Origin: G965115915 sp965115915
GTDB lineage: Bacteria; Pseudomonadota; Gammaproteobacteria; Eutrophobiales; Eutrophobiaceae
Reading direction: 5' to 3'
Assembly (NCBI GenBank): GCA_965115915.1
Contig: OZ220483.1
Coordinates: forward strand, 806,001-870,000
Length of the DNA: 64,000 nt
Shown: positions 38,094 through 46,171 of the stretch, in pieces
Layout: each line of letters begins with the position of its first letter
Numbering within the stretch: the stretch's first letter is position 1
Translations under genes and position numbers: made by a program
Notes under the pieces: model-generated
What the model was told of the DNA's origin: nothing
Database searches by the model: none
Seen by the model: only the letters and a program-made list of their open reading frames with translations

Positions 38094-39410
38094 ATGAAAA
38101 TATTCGAAGAGATAGAATCAGAGGTGCAATCCTATGCCCGCTCTTTCCCCAGAGTGTTCCATAGGGCACAAAAGGAATTTCTATATGACACGGAGGGGAA
38201 TGAATACCTCGATTTTCTGTCCGGGGCGGGTGCCTTGAATTACGGGCATAATAATCCGCGTCTCAAGGCGGCGTTGTTGGATTATATCCGCGAGGATGGC
38301 ATCACGCATGGTCTGGATATGCATACCCAGGCCAAAGGTCGCTTCATGGAGGTGTTCAGGGAGAACATTTTGAAGCCGCGTGGACTGGATTATGTCATGC
38401 AGTTTACCGGACCGACGGGTACAAATGCCGTGGAGGCTTCTCTGAAGCTTGCACGCAATATCAAGGGACGCGAAAACATTATCGCTTTTACCAATGGTTT
38501 TCATGGTGTCAGTCTGGGCGCTTTGGCAACCACTGGAAACTCCTTTCACCGGAGTGCCGCGGGGGTCAGTCTGGGCGGTGTCAGTCGAATGCCCTACGAT
38601 GGTTATCTGGGGGATCAGGTTGACACTACGGCCTATCTGGACAAGGTGTTGTCTGATACCAGTAGTGGTGTGGACAAGCCTGCCGCGGCGATTGTTGAAA
38701 CGGTACAGGGAGAAGGGGGCATACAGAGTGCCGGTTTCCGGTGGTTGCGCAACCTGCAGGCGGTTTGCAAAAAACATGATGTGTTGCTGATCGTGGATGA
38801 CATACAGGCTGGCTGTGGCCGTACCGGCACCTATTTCAGCTTTGAAGAAGCCGGCATAGTGCCGGATATGGTCACACTGTCCAAATCGCTGAGTGGCTAT
38901 GGTTTGCCGTTTGCCATGGTATTGTTCTCTCCGGAACTGGATAAATGGAAACCCGGTGAGCATAACGGGACTTTCCGGGGTAACAATCTCGCTTTTGTCA
39001 CTGCTGCGGCCGCGATAGAGGAATACTGGTCTGACGGCGCCTTTTCACGGCAGATCAAACGCCGGGGAAAGTACATGGAACAGCGTCTTGAGCAGATCGT
39101 GGCCCGTTACGGGGATGGGAAATTTTCCGCCTGTGGTCGGGGCATGTTCCGCGGAATTAATTGCCTGGACGGGGAATTTGCCGGCAAGATATGTCGGCGT
39201 GTGTTTGAGAAGAGGCTGATTATGGAGACCAGTGGTGCCACTGATCAGGTGCTGAAATTTCTCTGTCCATTGGTGATCAGTGATGAAAACCTGGCCAGAG
39301 GGATTGACCTCGTCGAGGAGGCGATCAGTGAGGTCTGCGATACCGAGGAAATCGGCGACGTGAAGCAGGATTATTTTGACAATGTTACGCGCTTGCGCGT
39401 CCAGCGATAA
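38094..39410 (+). CDS. ectB: Diaminobutyrate-2-oxoglutarate transaminase
   Basis: Class III PLP aminotransferase of 438 residues that makes L-2,4-diaminobutyrate from aspartate semialdehyde, the first step of ectoine synthesis. Visible features are the N-terminal SYARSFPRVF and FLSGAGALNYGHNNP, the PLP phosphate region TGPTGTNAVEA, DDIQAGCGRTG with the PLP-ring Asp, and SKSLSGYGLPFA with the Schiff-base Lys. GAGG 6 nt before ATG 38,094 sets the start. It is followed after 19 nt by ectC. No ask gene (feedback-resistant aspartokinase) accompanies the operon here. Confidence 0.94.
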   Translation: MKIFEEIESEVQSYARSFPRVFHRAQKEFLYDTEGNEYLDFLSGAGALNYGHNNPRLKAALLDYIREDGITHGLDMHTQAKGRFMEVFRENILKPRGLDYVMQFTGPTGTNAVEASLKLARNIKGRENIIAFTNGFHGVSLGALATTGNSFHRSAAGVSLGGVSRMPYDGYLGDQVDTTAYLDKVLSDTSSGVDKPAAAIVETVQGEGGIQSAGFRWLRNLQAVCKKHDVLLIVDDIQAGCGRTGTYFSFEEAGIVPDMVTLSKSLSGYGLPFAMVLFSPELDKWKPGEHNGTFRGNNLAFVTAAAAIEEYWSDGAFSRQIKRRGKYMEQRLEQIVARYGDGKFSACGRGMFRGINCLDGEFAGKICRRVFEKRLIMETSGATDQVLKFLCPLVISDENLARGIDLVEEAISEVCDTEEIGDVKQDYFDNVTRLRVQR

Positions 39411-39429
39411 GATTTCGCCGATTGCCTGG

Positions 39430-39849
39430 ATGATCGTCAGGACTTTGCAGGAAGCACGGCAGTCTGCACGTGCTGTCGTCTCTCCAGGCGGGGAATGGGA
39501 GAGTATTCGCATGTTGCTCAAGGATGATAATATGGGGTTCTCTTTTCATATAACGATCGTCCATGAAGGTGCAAACTTGAAGATGCATTATCAGCAGCAT
39601 CTGGAATCGGTTTATTGCATTACCGGCCAGGGTGAGGTTGAGACATTGGCAGACCATGCGGTGTACCCGATTCGGCCTGGTACTCTGTATGTACTCGACC
39701 AGCATGACAAACATGTACTGCGCGCCTTTGAGCAGATGCAACTGGCATGTGTGTTCAACCCGGCACTGCATGGCGGAGAAGTGCACAATGCCGAGGGTTC
39801 CTACGAATTGCCTGGGGAGTCTGCATCGGTCGGGTCGTACACGAAATAG
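39430..39849 (+). CDS. ectC: L-ectoine synthase
   Basis: 139-residue cupin that closes N-gamma-acetyl-diaminobutyrate to ectoine. The start MIVRTLQEARQS at ATG 39,430 matches the family; an upstream in-frame codon at 39,376 lies inside ectB and is not used. KDDNMGFSFHIT, HYQQHLESVYCITGQGEVE, the cupin turn GTLYVLDQHDKH and VFNPALHGGEVHN cover the metal and substrate site. Only a weak ribosome-binding site is visible, so translation may be coupled to ectB, which stops 19 nt earlier. Confidence 0.94.
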   Translation: MIVRTLQEARQSARAVVSPGGEWESIRMLLKDDNMGFSFHITIVHEGANLKMHYQQHLESVYCITGQGEVETLADHAVYPIRPGTLYVLDQHDKHVLRAFEQMQLACVFNPALHGGEVHNAEGSYELPGESASVGSYTK

Positions 39850-39868
39850 CGATTTTGCATAAAGGCGT

Positions 39869-40861
39869 ATGATGGAATTGCTGAAAGACCGGATCGGTGG
39901 TGTGTGGCGTTGCTTTGTGGCGTTACTCGTTTTCTTTCAGATCGTTGTGGCTGTCACGGTACCTGTCACCGGCTTTGCCGCGGAGGATGATGTATTGTGG
40001 CAATCCGGCAAGAACCAGCGAGTGGAACTGGTAAGCCAGGAACGCTCTTTGAAAGAGCAGACACGACCCAACCAGCATCCTGTGGAGTTGGACGAAAAGC
40101 AGCTTGCCCATGCGCTGGACGCCCTGCGCATATGGGAGAAAGGCTATTTCTCCGAACAGAAGCTGGTGCGTGTATTCTCTCCCAACCAGCGGCGGGTGTT
40201 GGCAAGGGCAATCAGCCAGGGACTGGCCCGTGCGGAACCCGATCAGGAGCTCATATTTTCGCTGGCGGGTGGGGTGGACAAGGATACGGGCCTGAGCTTT
40301 TTTGGACACAGCTACATTGCCGGCAGGGTGTTTTATCTGGATGATCGGTTGCAGTTCATCATTGGCAATTTTCGCCGTTCCAAGGACAAGGGTGCCGAGG
40401 CGATGGCCGGGCAGTTTGGTGAATACGAGATCACGTATCGCTTTAATCATGGCAGGCGTGCGGGCCGATCCCGGCTGTATACCATGAACAGCCTGCTGGC
40501 CAATGTCGCCGGCATTGAGCAGATGGGTGAGGGTGACAAGATACGCCGAGACTGGCTATTGGTTGATGTGGAGGCTGCTGCGCAGGTCGTGCTTTCCGAG
40601 GAGCGCGAGAGAGTGCGTAAAACGCCAACCGGGGAGAATCGGCAGGCGCTCGAACAGGCCGCCCGGGAACGTCTGGAGTTGCGTGCCGAGATGGCGCGCA
40701 TGCGCAAACGCATGCAGAATCTGACTGGCGAACAGGGAGTGCCTGCAGGTGTCAGTGACATCAAGTCACGCATGCACACGCTGGAACAACTCCGCGAGGA
40801 TGGCTTGATCAGTCAAGAGGAGTACGAACAGAGGCGTCAGAAGATACTGGACGATATTTGA
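39869..40861 (+). CDS. Envelope protein of unknown function with C-terminal SHOCT motif
   Basis: 330 residues. An N-terminal hydrophobic segment (about 14-36, CFVALLVFFQIVVAV) ending in GFAA looks like a signal peptide or anchor. The middle part contains an alternating strand-rich domain around YIAGRVFYLDDRLQFIIGNFR. Residues about 245-290 are a charged coiled coil (RERLELRAEMARMRKRMQ), and the end has the SHOCT-like pattern LEQLREDGLISQEEYEQRRQKIL. I do not recognise the central domain. It starts 19 nt after ectC but need not be functionally linked. Confidence 0.7.
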   Translation: MMELLKDRIGGVWRCFVALLVFFQIVVAVTVPVTGFAAEDDVLWQSGKNQRVELVSQERSLKEQTRPNQHPVELDEKQLAHALDALRIWEKGYFSEQKLVRVFSPNQRRVLARAISQGLARAEPDQELIFSLAGGVDKDTGLSFFGHSYIAGRVFYLDDRLQFIIGNFRRSKDKGAEAMAGQFGEYEITYRFNHGRRAGRSRLYTMNSLLANVAGIEQMGEGDKIRRDWLLVDVEAAAQVVLSEERERVRKTPTGENRQALEQAARERLELRAEMARMRKRMQNLTGEQGVPAGVSDIKSRMHTLEQLREDGLISQEEYEQRRQKILDDI

Positions 40862-40989
40862 GGTGGCAATGCATCATCCGGATCGGTGCGGCCGTGCGTT
40901 CTTCAGGGGGAAGCGCATGTTTTGTTGTCGGTGTTTCGATGGCCGGACAGTTGCATCCTGCTGAATACAGGGATTGAGGTCTGGCAGCC

Positions 40990-41937
40990 GTGCGTGAGCT
41001 TTATCCAGCACTGGAGGCGTTTGCATCGGACCATTTGCCGGAGCAGGATGGTCACCGGGTGTACTATGAGCAGGCAGGCAGCCCGGATGGCATCCCGGTG
41101 TTGTTTTTGCATGGCGGACCCGGTTCCGGTTGTAACGAAGGTCACCGCTGCTATTTTGATCCGGTGCGCTATCGGGTGATATTGTTTGATCAGCGTGGCT
41201 GTCATCGTTCTGTCCCCAATGGCCTGCTGACACATAATGAGACTGATGCGCTACTGACCGATATGGAGCGTATTCGCTGCCAGTCGGGTGTGGATCGGTG
41301 GTTGCTGTTTGGCGGTTCCTGGGGAGCCACCCTGGCCTTGTTGTATGCCGAGGCGTACCCGGAGAGGGTGCTGGGGCTGATCCTGCGTGGTACCTTTCTG
41401 GCCCGGCGGCAGGATCTGGACTGGTTTGTCAATGGAGTCAGGCATATTTTCCCGGAACACTGGAAGGCGTTCTGTGACCGGTTTCCGGACGACCAGCGAG
41501 CCGAAAAGTTCAGCGTCCTGTACGCATGGCTCACAGGGACAGACACCGGGTTGCAGGAGTTTGCGGCGCGTATCTGGTCACAGTGGGCGGGCACGGTGGT
41601 TACGGCTTCATTGGGAACCGAGTACCAGTTGGACACCTCGGATATGGAATTGCTGGTCAACCATGTGCGCATTGAAATGCATTACGCGGTTAACCGGTAT
41701 TTCATGGAGGAGGATCAGATATTACAGCAGATCGGCCGTTTGCCTGCGGTGCCTGTATATATTTTGCATGGACGGCGCGATCTCACCTGCCTGCCATCCG
41801 CTTCCTGGGAGCTGCATTGCGGCATACCGGGTTCACGTCTGCGTTTTCTGAGTACTTGCGGGCACCTTGCCAGTGAACCGGCCATGATCGATGCGTTAAT
41901 CCAGGCGACTGATTCGATGGCTGAGCGTTTGGCATGA
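40990..41937 (+). CDS. pip: Prolyl aminopeptidase (alpha/beta hydrolase)
   Basis: 315 residues of the S33 peptidase family, which removes N-terminal proline from peptides. The oxyanion-hole motif HGGPGSG is near residue 41, DQRGCHRS near 69, the nucleophile elbow GGSWGATLAL near 113, and Asp (HGRRDLTCL) and His (CGHLASEP) complete the triad. Canonical enzymes have DQRGCGRS, so the Gly to His change is unusual. The start is GTG 40,990. The stop overlaps the folP start (ATGA at 41,934). Confidence 0.88.
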   Translation: MRELYPALEAFASDHLPEQDGHRVYYEQAGSPDGIPVLFLHGGPGSGCNEGHRCYFDPVRYRVILFDQRGCHRSVPNGLLTHNETDALLTDMERIRCQSGVDRWLLFGGSWGATLALLYAEAYPERVLGLILRGTFLARRQDLDWFVNGVRHIFPEHWKAFCDRFPDDQRAEKFSVLYAWLTGTDTGLQEFAARIWSQWAGTVVTASLGTEYQLDTSDMELLVNHVRIEMHYAVNRYFMEEDQILQQIGRLPAVPVYILHGRRDLTCLPSASWELHCGIPGSRLRFLSTCGHLASEPAMIDALIQATDSMAERLA

Positions 41938-42761
41938 ACCGCGACCGGCGTCGGCCTTTGATCATGGGGATACTCAATCTGACCCCGGACAGTTTTTCTG
42001 ATGGCGGACAACATAATACGCTGGATAGTGCACTGTCACATATCCGTCGCATGGTGCTCGAAGGTGCTGACATAATCGATATTGGGGGCGAATCAACCCG
42101 CCCGGGTGCATCGCGTATTGCTATTCAGGAGCAGTTGGCTCGCACCGTGGATATCATCGCCGCCTGTCGGCGGGAAATCCCCGAACGGATCGATATCAGT
42201 ATCGATACGACGCGGGCGCAGGTTGCCGAGGCGGCATTGAATGTCGGGGCAACGATGATCAATGATGTCACCGCGGGGACAGACGACCCGTCCATCCTCG
42301 ATCTGGCGGCCGAGCGCAAGGTACCGATTTGCCTGATGCATATGCAGGGGCGTCCGGCAGACATGCAGCATGACCCGCACTATCGTGACGTGCTTGCCGA
42401 GGTGCGTCAGTACCTATTGGAACGGACCGAAGTGGCGATCCGCTGCGGGGTCGACAGGGAGCGTCTGATCATCGATCCGGGTATTGGTTTTGGCAAGACT
42501 GCCGGGCATAACCTGCGGCTTCTTGCCGGTTTGCCAGGTCTGGTTGAATGTGGATACCCGGTACTGCTGGGTGCCAGCCGCAAAGGTTTTCTGAAGCCGT
42601 ACAGCCGGGCGGCAGAGGCAGCGGCGGACCGTCTGATCCCGAGTTGTGCCACCACGGTGATCGGGGTGCAGGCCGGGGTACGCATCTTCCGGGTACATGA
42701 TGTGCAGGCAAACCGCGAGGCGGCGGATACCGCCTGGGATGTGTGCAAGGCTGGCTGTTGA
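41934..42761 (+). CDS. folP: Dihydropteroate synthase
   Basis: 275 residues. Joins p-aminobenzoate to the pterin pyrophosphate in folate synthesis. The signatures IMGILNLTPDSFSDGG (residues 10-25), DIGGESTRPGA (near 49), DVTAGT and the phosphate-binding GASRKGF (near 219) are all present. It overlaps the upstream peptidase gene by four bases and faces pqqE tail to tail across 11 bp. A second, divergent DHPS-like protein is encoded at 46,172 and is probably for methanopterin, so this gene is the folate enzyme. Confidence 0.93.
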   Translation: MNRDRRRPLIMGILNLTPDSFSDGGQHNTLDSALSHIRRMVLEGADIIDIGGESTRPGASRIAIQEQLARTVDIIAACRREIPERIDISIDTTRAQVAEAALNVGATMINDVTAGTDDPSILDLAAERKVPICLMHMQGRPADMQHDPHYRDVLAEVRQYLLERTEVAIRCGVDRERLIIDPGIGFGKTAGHNLRLLAGLPGLVECGYPVLLGASRKGFLKPYSRAAEAAADRLIPSCATTVIGVQAGVRIFRVHDVQANREAADTAWDVCKAGC

Positions 42762-42772
42762 GACTGCCGGCT

Positions 42773-43942
42773 TCAGTTTGTGTTGACAGGCTCTTTTTGC
42801 CGGTCCAATCGCTTCGAGTTTTTCATGTTGCGAAACAGGATCGGCTGTGCCTGGACTGGCAGTGTCTTTTCCTGTGCCGCAATGTTCCCGATACGTTCTA
42901 TATCGGCGAGTAGTTGCGCATGGTGGGGCGATTTGTCACAGACCGGGTCGGCATTGCGTGCGTCTCCGGTCATCATGAACGCCTGGCAGCGGCACCCACC
43001 AAAGTCCTTTTCTTTTTCCGGGCAGGAGCGGCAGGGTTCCACCATCCAGTCAAAGCCGCGAAAGTGGTTGAACCCTGGAGAATCATACCAGGCCGCTTTC
43101 ACGCTGCAGTCGCGTACATTGGGAAACCTTATCGGAAGTTGCCCGGCCTCGTGGCAGGGGAGCGCGGTGCCGTCCGGCGCGATGGTCAGGAATATCGCCC
43201 CCCAGCCGTTCATGCAGGCCTTGGGTCGGTTTTCAAAATAGTCCGGTACCACATAGATGATGCGTGATTTGCCCCGCATTTTTTCTTGATATTCCCGTGC
43301 CACACACTCGGCCTGCTTGAGTTGTTCGCGGGTGGGCAGCAAATGATCCACGTTGATCCGTGACCATCCATAGTACTGGGTGCTGGCAAGCTCTACGTAA
43401 TCGGCTTTCAGTTCTACGGTCATGTCCAGGATGTCACGGATCTGGTCTATATTCTTGCGGTGAATGACGATGTTCAGCACCATCGGATACTCGTATTTCT
43501 TGACCACTCGCGCCATCTCTTTTTTGTGCTGAAAACTCTTGGTGCCGCCGAGAAAATTGTTCAATTCCTCGTTGCTCGCCTGAAAACTTATCTGAATATG
43601 GTCCAGCCCGGCTTCCTTGAAACGCGCCACGCGCTCCTCATCCATACCCACACCGGAGGTGATCAGGTTGCTGTAGTAGCCAAGCCTGCGGGCTTCGCGG
43701 ATCAATTCCTCCAGGTCGCTGCGCACCAGAGGCTCTCCGCCCGAAAAGCCGAGCTGGGTTGCGCCAAGTTCGCGTGCCTGGCGCAACACTCGAAACCAGT
43801 CCTCGGTGTCCAGTTCATTCTGATAGCGTGCGATTTCTACCGGATTCGAGCAGTATGGGCACTGTAGCGGGCAACGGTAGGTCAATTCCGCCAGCAGCCA
43901 GAGTGGCGGTTTGATCTCACTTTGCTTCACTGATCCATCCAT
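42773..43942 (-). CDS. pqqE: PqqA peptide cyclase (radical SAM)
   Basis: About 389 residues. Forms the Glu-Tyr carbon-carbon crosslink in PqqA. The radical-SAM motif CPLQCPYC lies near residue 23, and a SPASM domain with multiple Cys (ACMNGWG, CHEAGQLPI, CRSCPEKEKDFGGCRCQ) binds auxiliary clusters. The start is not certain: ATG 43,948, ATG 43,942 and GTG 43,930 all lie inside the 3' end of pqqD, and I take 43,942. The gene order pqqB-C-D-E on the minus strand is conventional. Confidence 0.93.
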   Translation of the reverse strand: MDGSVKQSEIKPPLWLLAELTYRCPLQCPYCSNPVEIARYQNELDTEDWFRVLRQARELGATQLGFSGGEPLVRSDLEELIREARRLGYYSNLITSGVGMDEERVARFKEAGLDHIQISFQASNEELNNFLGGTKSFQHKKEMARVVKKYEYPMVLNIVIHRKNIDQIRDILDMTVELKADYVELASTQYYGWSRINVDHLLPTREQLKQAECVAREYQEKMRGKSRIIYVVPDYFENRPKACMNGWGAIFLTIAPDGTALPCHEAGQLPIRFPNVRDCSVKAAWYDSPGFNHFRGFDWMVEPCRSCPEKEKDFGGCRCQAFMMTGDARNADPVCDKSPHHAQLLADIERIGNIAAQEKTLPVQAQPILFRNMKNSKRLDRQKEPVNTN

Positions 43943-44207
43943 TTCCATAAGCCAACTCAAGAAAGCGCAGTACATCGTCTTCGATATTTTCGGTACTGGC
44001 AAAGGACGCGGCGAGTTGTTCGACAATCTCGCCGACCGAGGTTTCCCCATCCAGGCGTTTCATAATCTCACCCGCGCTGTCGCTTAATTTCACCATGCCT
44101 TCAGGGTACAGTACCACATAGCAGTTCTGCACTTTTTCCCATTGCAGGCGAAAGGTGGGCGCGATCCGTAGCACACTGCGCAACGCGATAGCGGGGGGAT
44201 TATCCAT
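43917..44207 (-). CDS. pqqD: PqqD, PqqA-binding peptide chaperone
   Basis: 96 residues of the RiPP recognition element fold. Presents the PqqA precursor peptide to PqqE. The family pattern VLLYPEG-like (here VVLYPEGMVKLSDSAGEIM) and LDGETSVGEIV are visible. It starts 15 nt after pqqC and overlaps the start of pqqE by about 26 nt, suggesting translational coupling. Confidence 0.93.
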   Translation of the reverse strand: MDNPPAIALRSVLRIAPTFRLQWEKVQNCYVVLYPEGMVKLSDSAGEIMKRLDGETSVGEIVEQLAASFASTENIEDDVLRFLELAYGNGWISEAK

Positions 44208-44222
44208 GTTTCATGACCCAGG

Positions 44223-45002
44223 CTACGTGCAATTGTGGTAGGGGGGTTTGTGCTCAATGTATGCCATCCACATGCAGTCCAGCATGGTCCAGAGCACATC
44301 GAGTTTCATCTGCAGGATGTCCAGAGCACGTTCCTGCTCGGCCCGGGTGGTGAAGTAATCCAGCGTGACCTCCAGCCCATGCTGCACGTCGCGTCTGGCC
44401 TCACTCAAGCGTTTGCGAAAATAGGTATAGCCCCGGGGGTCGATCCAGGGATACATCTCGGGCCAATTGTCCAGGCGTTTCTGATGGATCTTTGGTGCGA
44501 ACAGTTCGGTCAGCGAGGAACAGGCCGCTTCCTGCCAGCTTGCACGCCGGGCAAAATTCAAATAGTGGTCGATAGCGAAACGCACCCCGGGCAACACACG
44601 CTGACAAGAGAGTGTATCCTCCCGCTCCAGTCCCACTGCCTCTGCCAGTGCCAGCCAGGCTTCAATGCCACCTTCCTCACCCTGATAGCCATCATGGTCC
44701 AGGATGCGTTGTATCCATTTCCGACGCGCCTCTCGGTCCGGGCAATTGGCCAGGATCGCGGCATCTTTGACCGGAATGGTGATCTGGTAGTAAAAACGGT
44801 TTGCTACCCAGCCGCGAATTGCATCGGCATCCAGTTGTCCGCTGTTCATCAACACATGAAATTCATGGTTGATGTGATAGTACTTCTCCTTGCCGCGCAA
44901 CTGTTGTTCAAACTCCTCTCGGCTCCATGGCGTCCGCTCCGACAGCGTGGCCGCGGTTGCCGTGTCACTCTTCCTGGAAAGCTGTTGTGTCTCCGCATGC
45001 AT
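44223..45002 (-). CDS. pqqC: Pyrroloquinoline-quinone synthase
   Basis: 259 residues. Cofactor-free oxidase that catalyses ring closure and the eight-electron oxidation to PQQ. Recognisable stretches are PWSREEFEQQLR, YYHINHEFHVLMNSG, RFYYQITIPVKDAAILANC, DHDGYQGEEGGIEAW and the C-terminal DVLWTMLDCMWMAYIE. ATG 45,002 is chosen because an SD-like GGGAAG lies just upstream and family proteins start here; the open frame continues meaninglessly into pqqB. It begins 22 nt after pqqB. Confidence 0.95.
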   Translation of the reverse strand: MHAETQQLSRKSDTATAATLSERTPWSREEFEQQLRGKEKYYHINHEFHVLMNSGQLDADAIRGWVANRFYYQITIPVKDAAILANCPDREARRKWIQRILDHDGYQGEEGGIEAWLALAEAVGLEREDTLSCQRVLPGVRFAIDHYLNFARRASWQEAACSSLTELFAPKIHQKRLDNWPEMYPWIDPRGYTYFRKRLSEARRDVQHGLEVTLDYFTTRAEQERALDILQMKLDVLWTMLDCMWMAYIEHKPPYHNCT

Positions 45003-45024
45003 ATCGTGACTTCCCGTGCGTTTG

Positions 45025-45939
45025 TTACAAGCTGATATCCATGCCATCCTCGCTGACTTCAATCGCGTGTTCCTCCAGCAGCTTGCGCTCTTTGGAAGTG
45101 GCATCCAGGATGGGATTGGTGTTATTGATGTGAATGAGCATCTTGCGCGGTTTTTCCATACCCGCCAGGGTGTCGACGATACCACCCTCGCTGGATTGAT
45201 CCAGATGTCCCATTTCACTGGCCAGTTTGTCGCTGATGCCGTGTTTGGACATCTCGTCGTTTGTCCACATGGTACCATCTATCAGCAGCAGGTCGGCATT
45301 GCGCATGTATTCCCGTACCTGTGGTTCGATCTCGCCCAGTCCGGGCGCGTAAAACAGGTTCTTTGCGGTGCGGGTGTCTGTTACCCGGAACCCGGTATTG
45401 TCGCCGGGCACGGTATTGTGCCGGTGTGGAGAATATGGCGGTGCCTCGCTTTTCAGTGGCACAGCGGTGAACTCCAGACCGTCTGCGCATGGGATACTGA
45501 AAGTGGACTGGTCTGTCTTTATCTGATGCCAGTTCACGCCGCGAAAGTGGCTGAGTATCGGGAAGATTGGAAAGCCGGAGTTCATGTCTTCGTATACGCT
45601 GGACGTACAATAGACATCCCAGGGCTTGTCATGTTCGCGCAGCATCAGCAGTCCGGTGGTATGGTCGATTTGCGCGTCGCAGAGAATGATCGCGCAGATC
45701 GCGGTATCACGGATCTCGCGTGCCGGTTGCAGTTCCGGGAAGGCGGCCAGTTGCGCCCGAATATCCGGTGAGGCGTTGAATAGTACCCAATCCGTGTCGT
45801 TGGCGGAGATGGCGATCGAAGACTGTGTACGTGCCGTGCCATTGAACCGGCCCTGGCGCAGGCGGCTGCAGTTGTCGCAGTTGCAGTTCCATTGAGGGAA
45901 GCCGCCTCCGGCTCCAGTACCAAGCAAGTGTATGCGCAT
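45025..45939 (-). CDS. pqqB: PQQ biosynthesis protein PqqB (metallo-beta-lactamase fold)
   Basis: 304 residues beginning MRIHLLGTGAGGGFPQWNC, the PqqB signature. It has a CxCxxC zinc-like knot (NCNCDNCSR) and a degenerate metal site (ILCDAQIDHTTGL). The family hydroxylates the Tyr of the crosslinked PqqA dipeptide. It is the first recognisable gene of the minus-strand pqq operon. The 232 bp to the divergent gene at 46,172 contain no recognisable pqqA. Confidence 0.95.
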   Translation of the reverse strand: MRIHLLGTGAGGGFPQWNCNCDNCSRLRQGRFNGTARTQSSIAISANDTDWVLFNASPDIRAQLAAFPELQPAREIRDTAICAIILCDAQIDHTTGLLMLREHDKPWDVYCTSSVYEDMNSGFPIFPILSHFRGVNWHQIKTDQSTFSIPCADGLEFTAVPLKSEAPPYSPHRHNTVPGDNTGFRVTDTRTAKNLFYAPGLGEIEPQVREYMRNADLLLIDGTMWTNDEMSKHGISDKLASEMGHLDQSSEGGIVDTLAGMEKPRKMLIHINNTNPILDATSKERKLLEEHAIEVSEDGMDISL

Positions 45940-46159
45940 TTATCTGTTCAATCCTCGGGATACGGGTTTCTGACTTCAGGATAAGCGAAAATCATGCCAC
46001 TTTCCAATAGCGGTCCGGGATCGCTAAATATATTTCATATCAGGTGCTTGAGCTTATTTCACGCATACGGAGACGATGCCTTGCCATGGACCCTGGTTGA
46101 TATCGACATGCGGGTGGTTCATTTCCGGTGGACTTCGGTTGTGCTGGTGCTTGAGTGGG

Positions 46160-46165
46160 TATAAT
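46160..46165 (+). promoter_or_regulatory. Possible -10 box very close to a start codon (leaderless?)
   Basis: TATAAT ends 6 bp before ATG 46,172, so transcription would begin at or next to the start codon. The -35 is poor (TTGTGC or TTCGGT at non-ideal spacing), and no Shine-Dalgarno precedes the ATG. It may be chance. Confidence 0.35.
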
Positions 46166-46171
46166 GAACCC

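Noticed and set aside
45945..46000. A 15-codon minus-strand peptide upstream of pqqB (with Glu and Tyr residues) as PqqA
   Set aside because: The Glu and Tyr are separated by four residues instead of three, the peptide is too short, and the usual PqqA flanks are missing.
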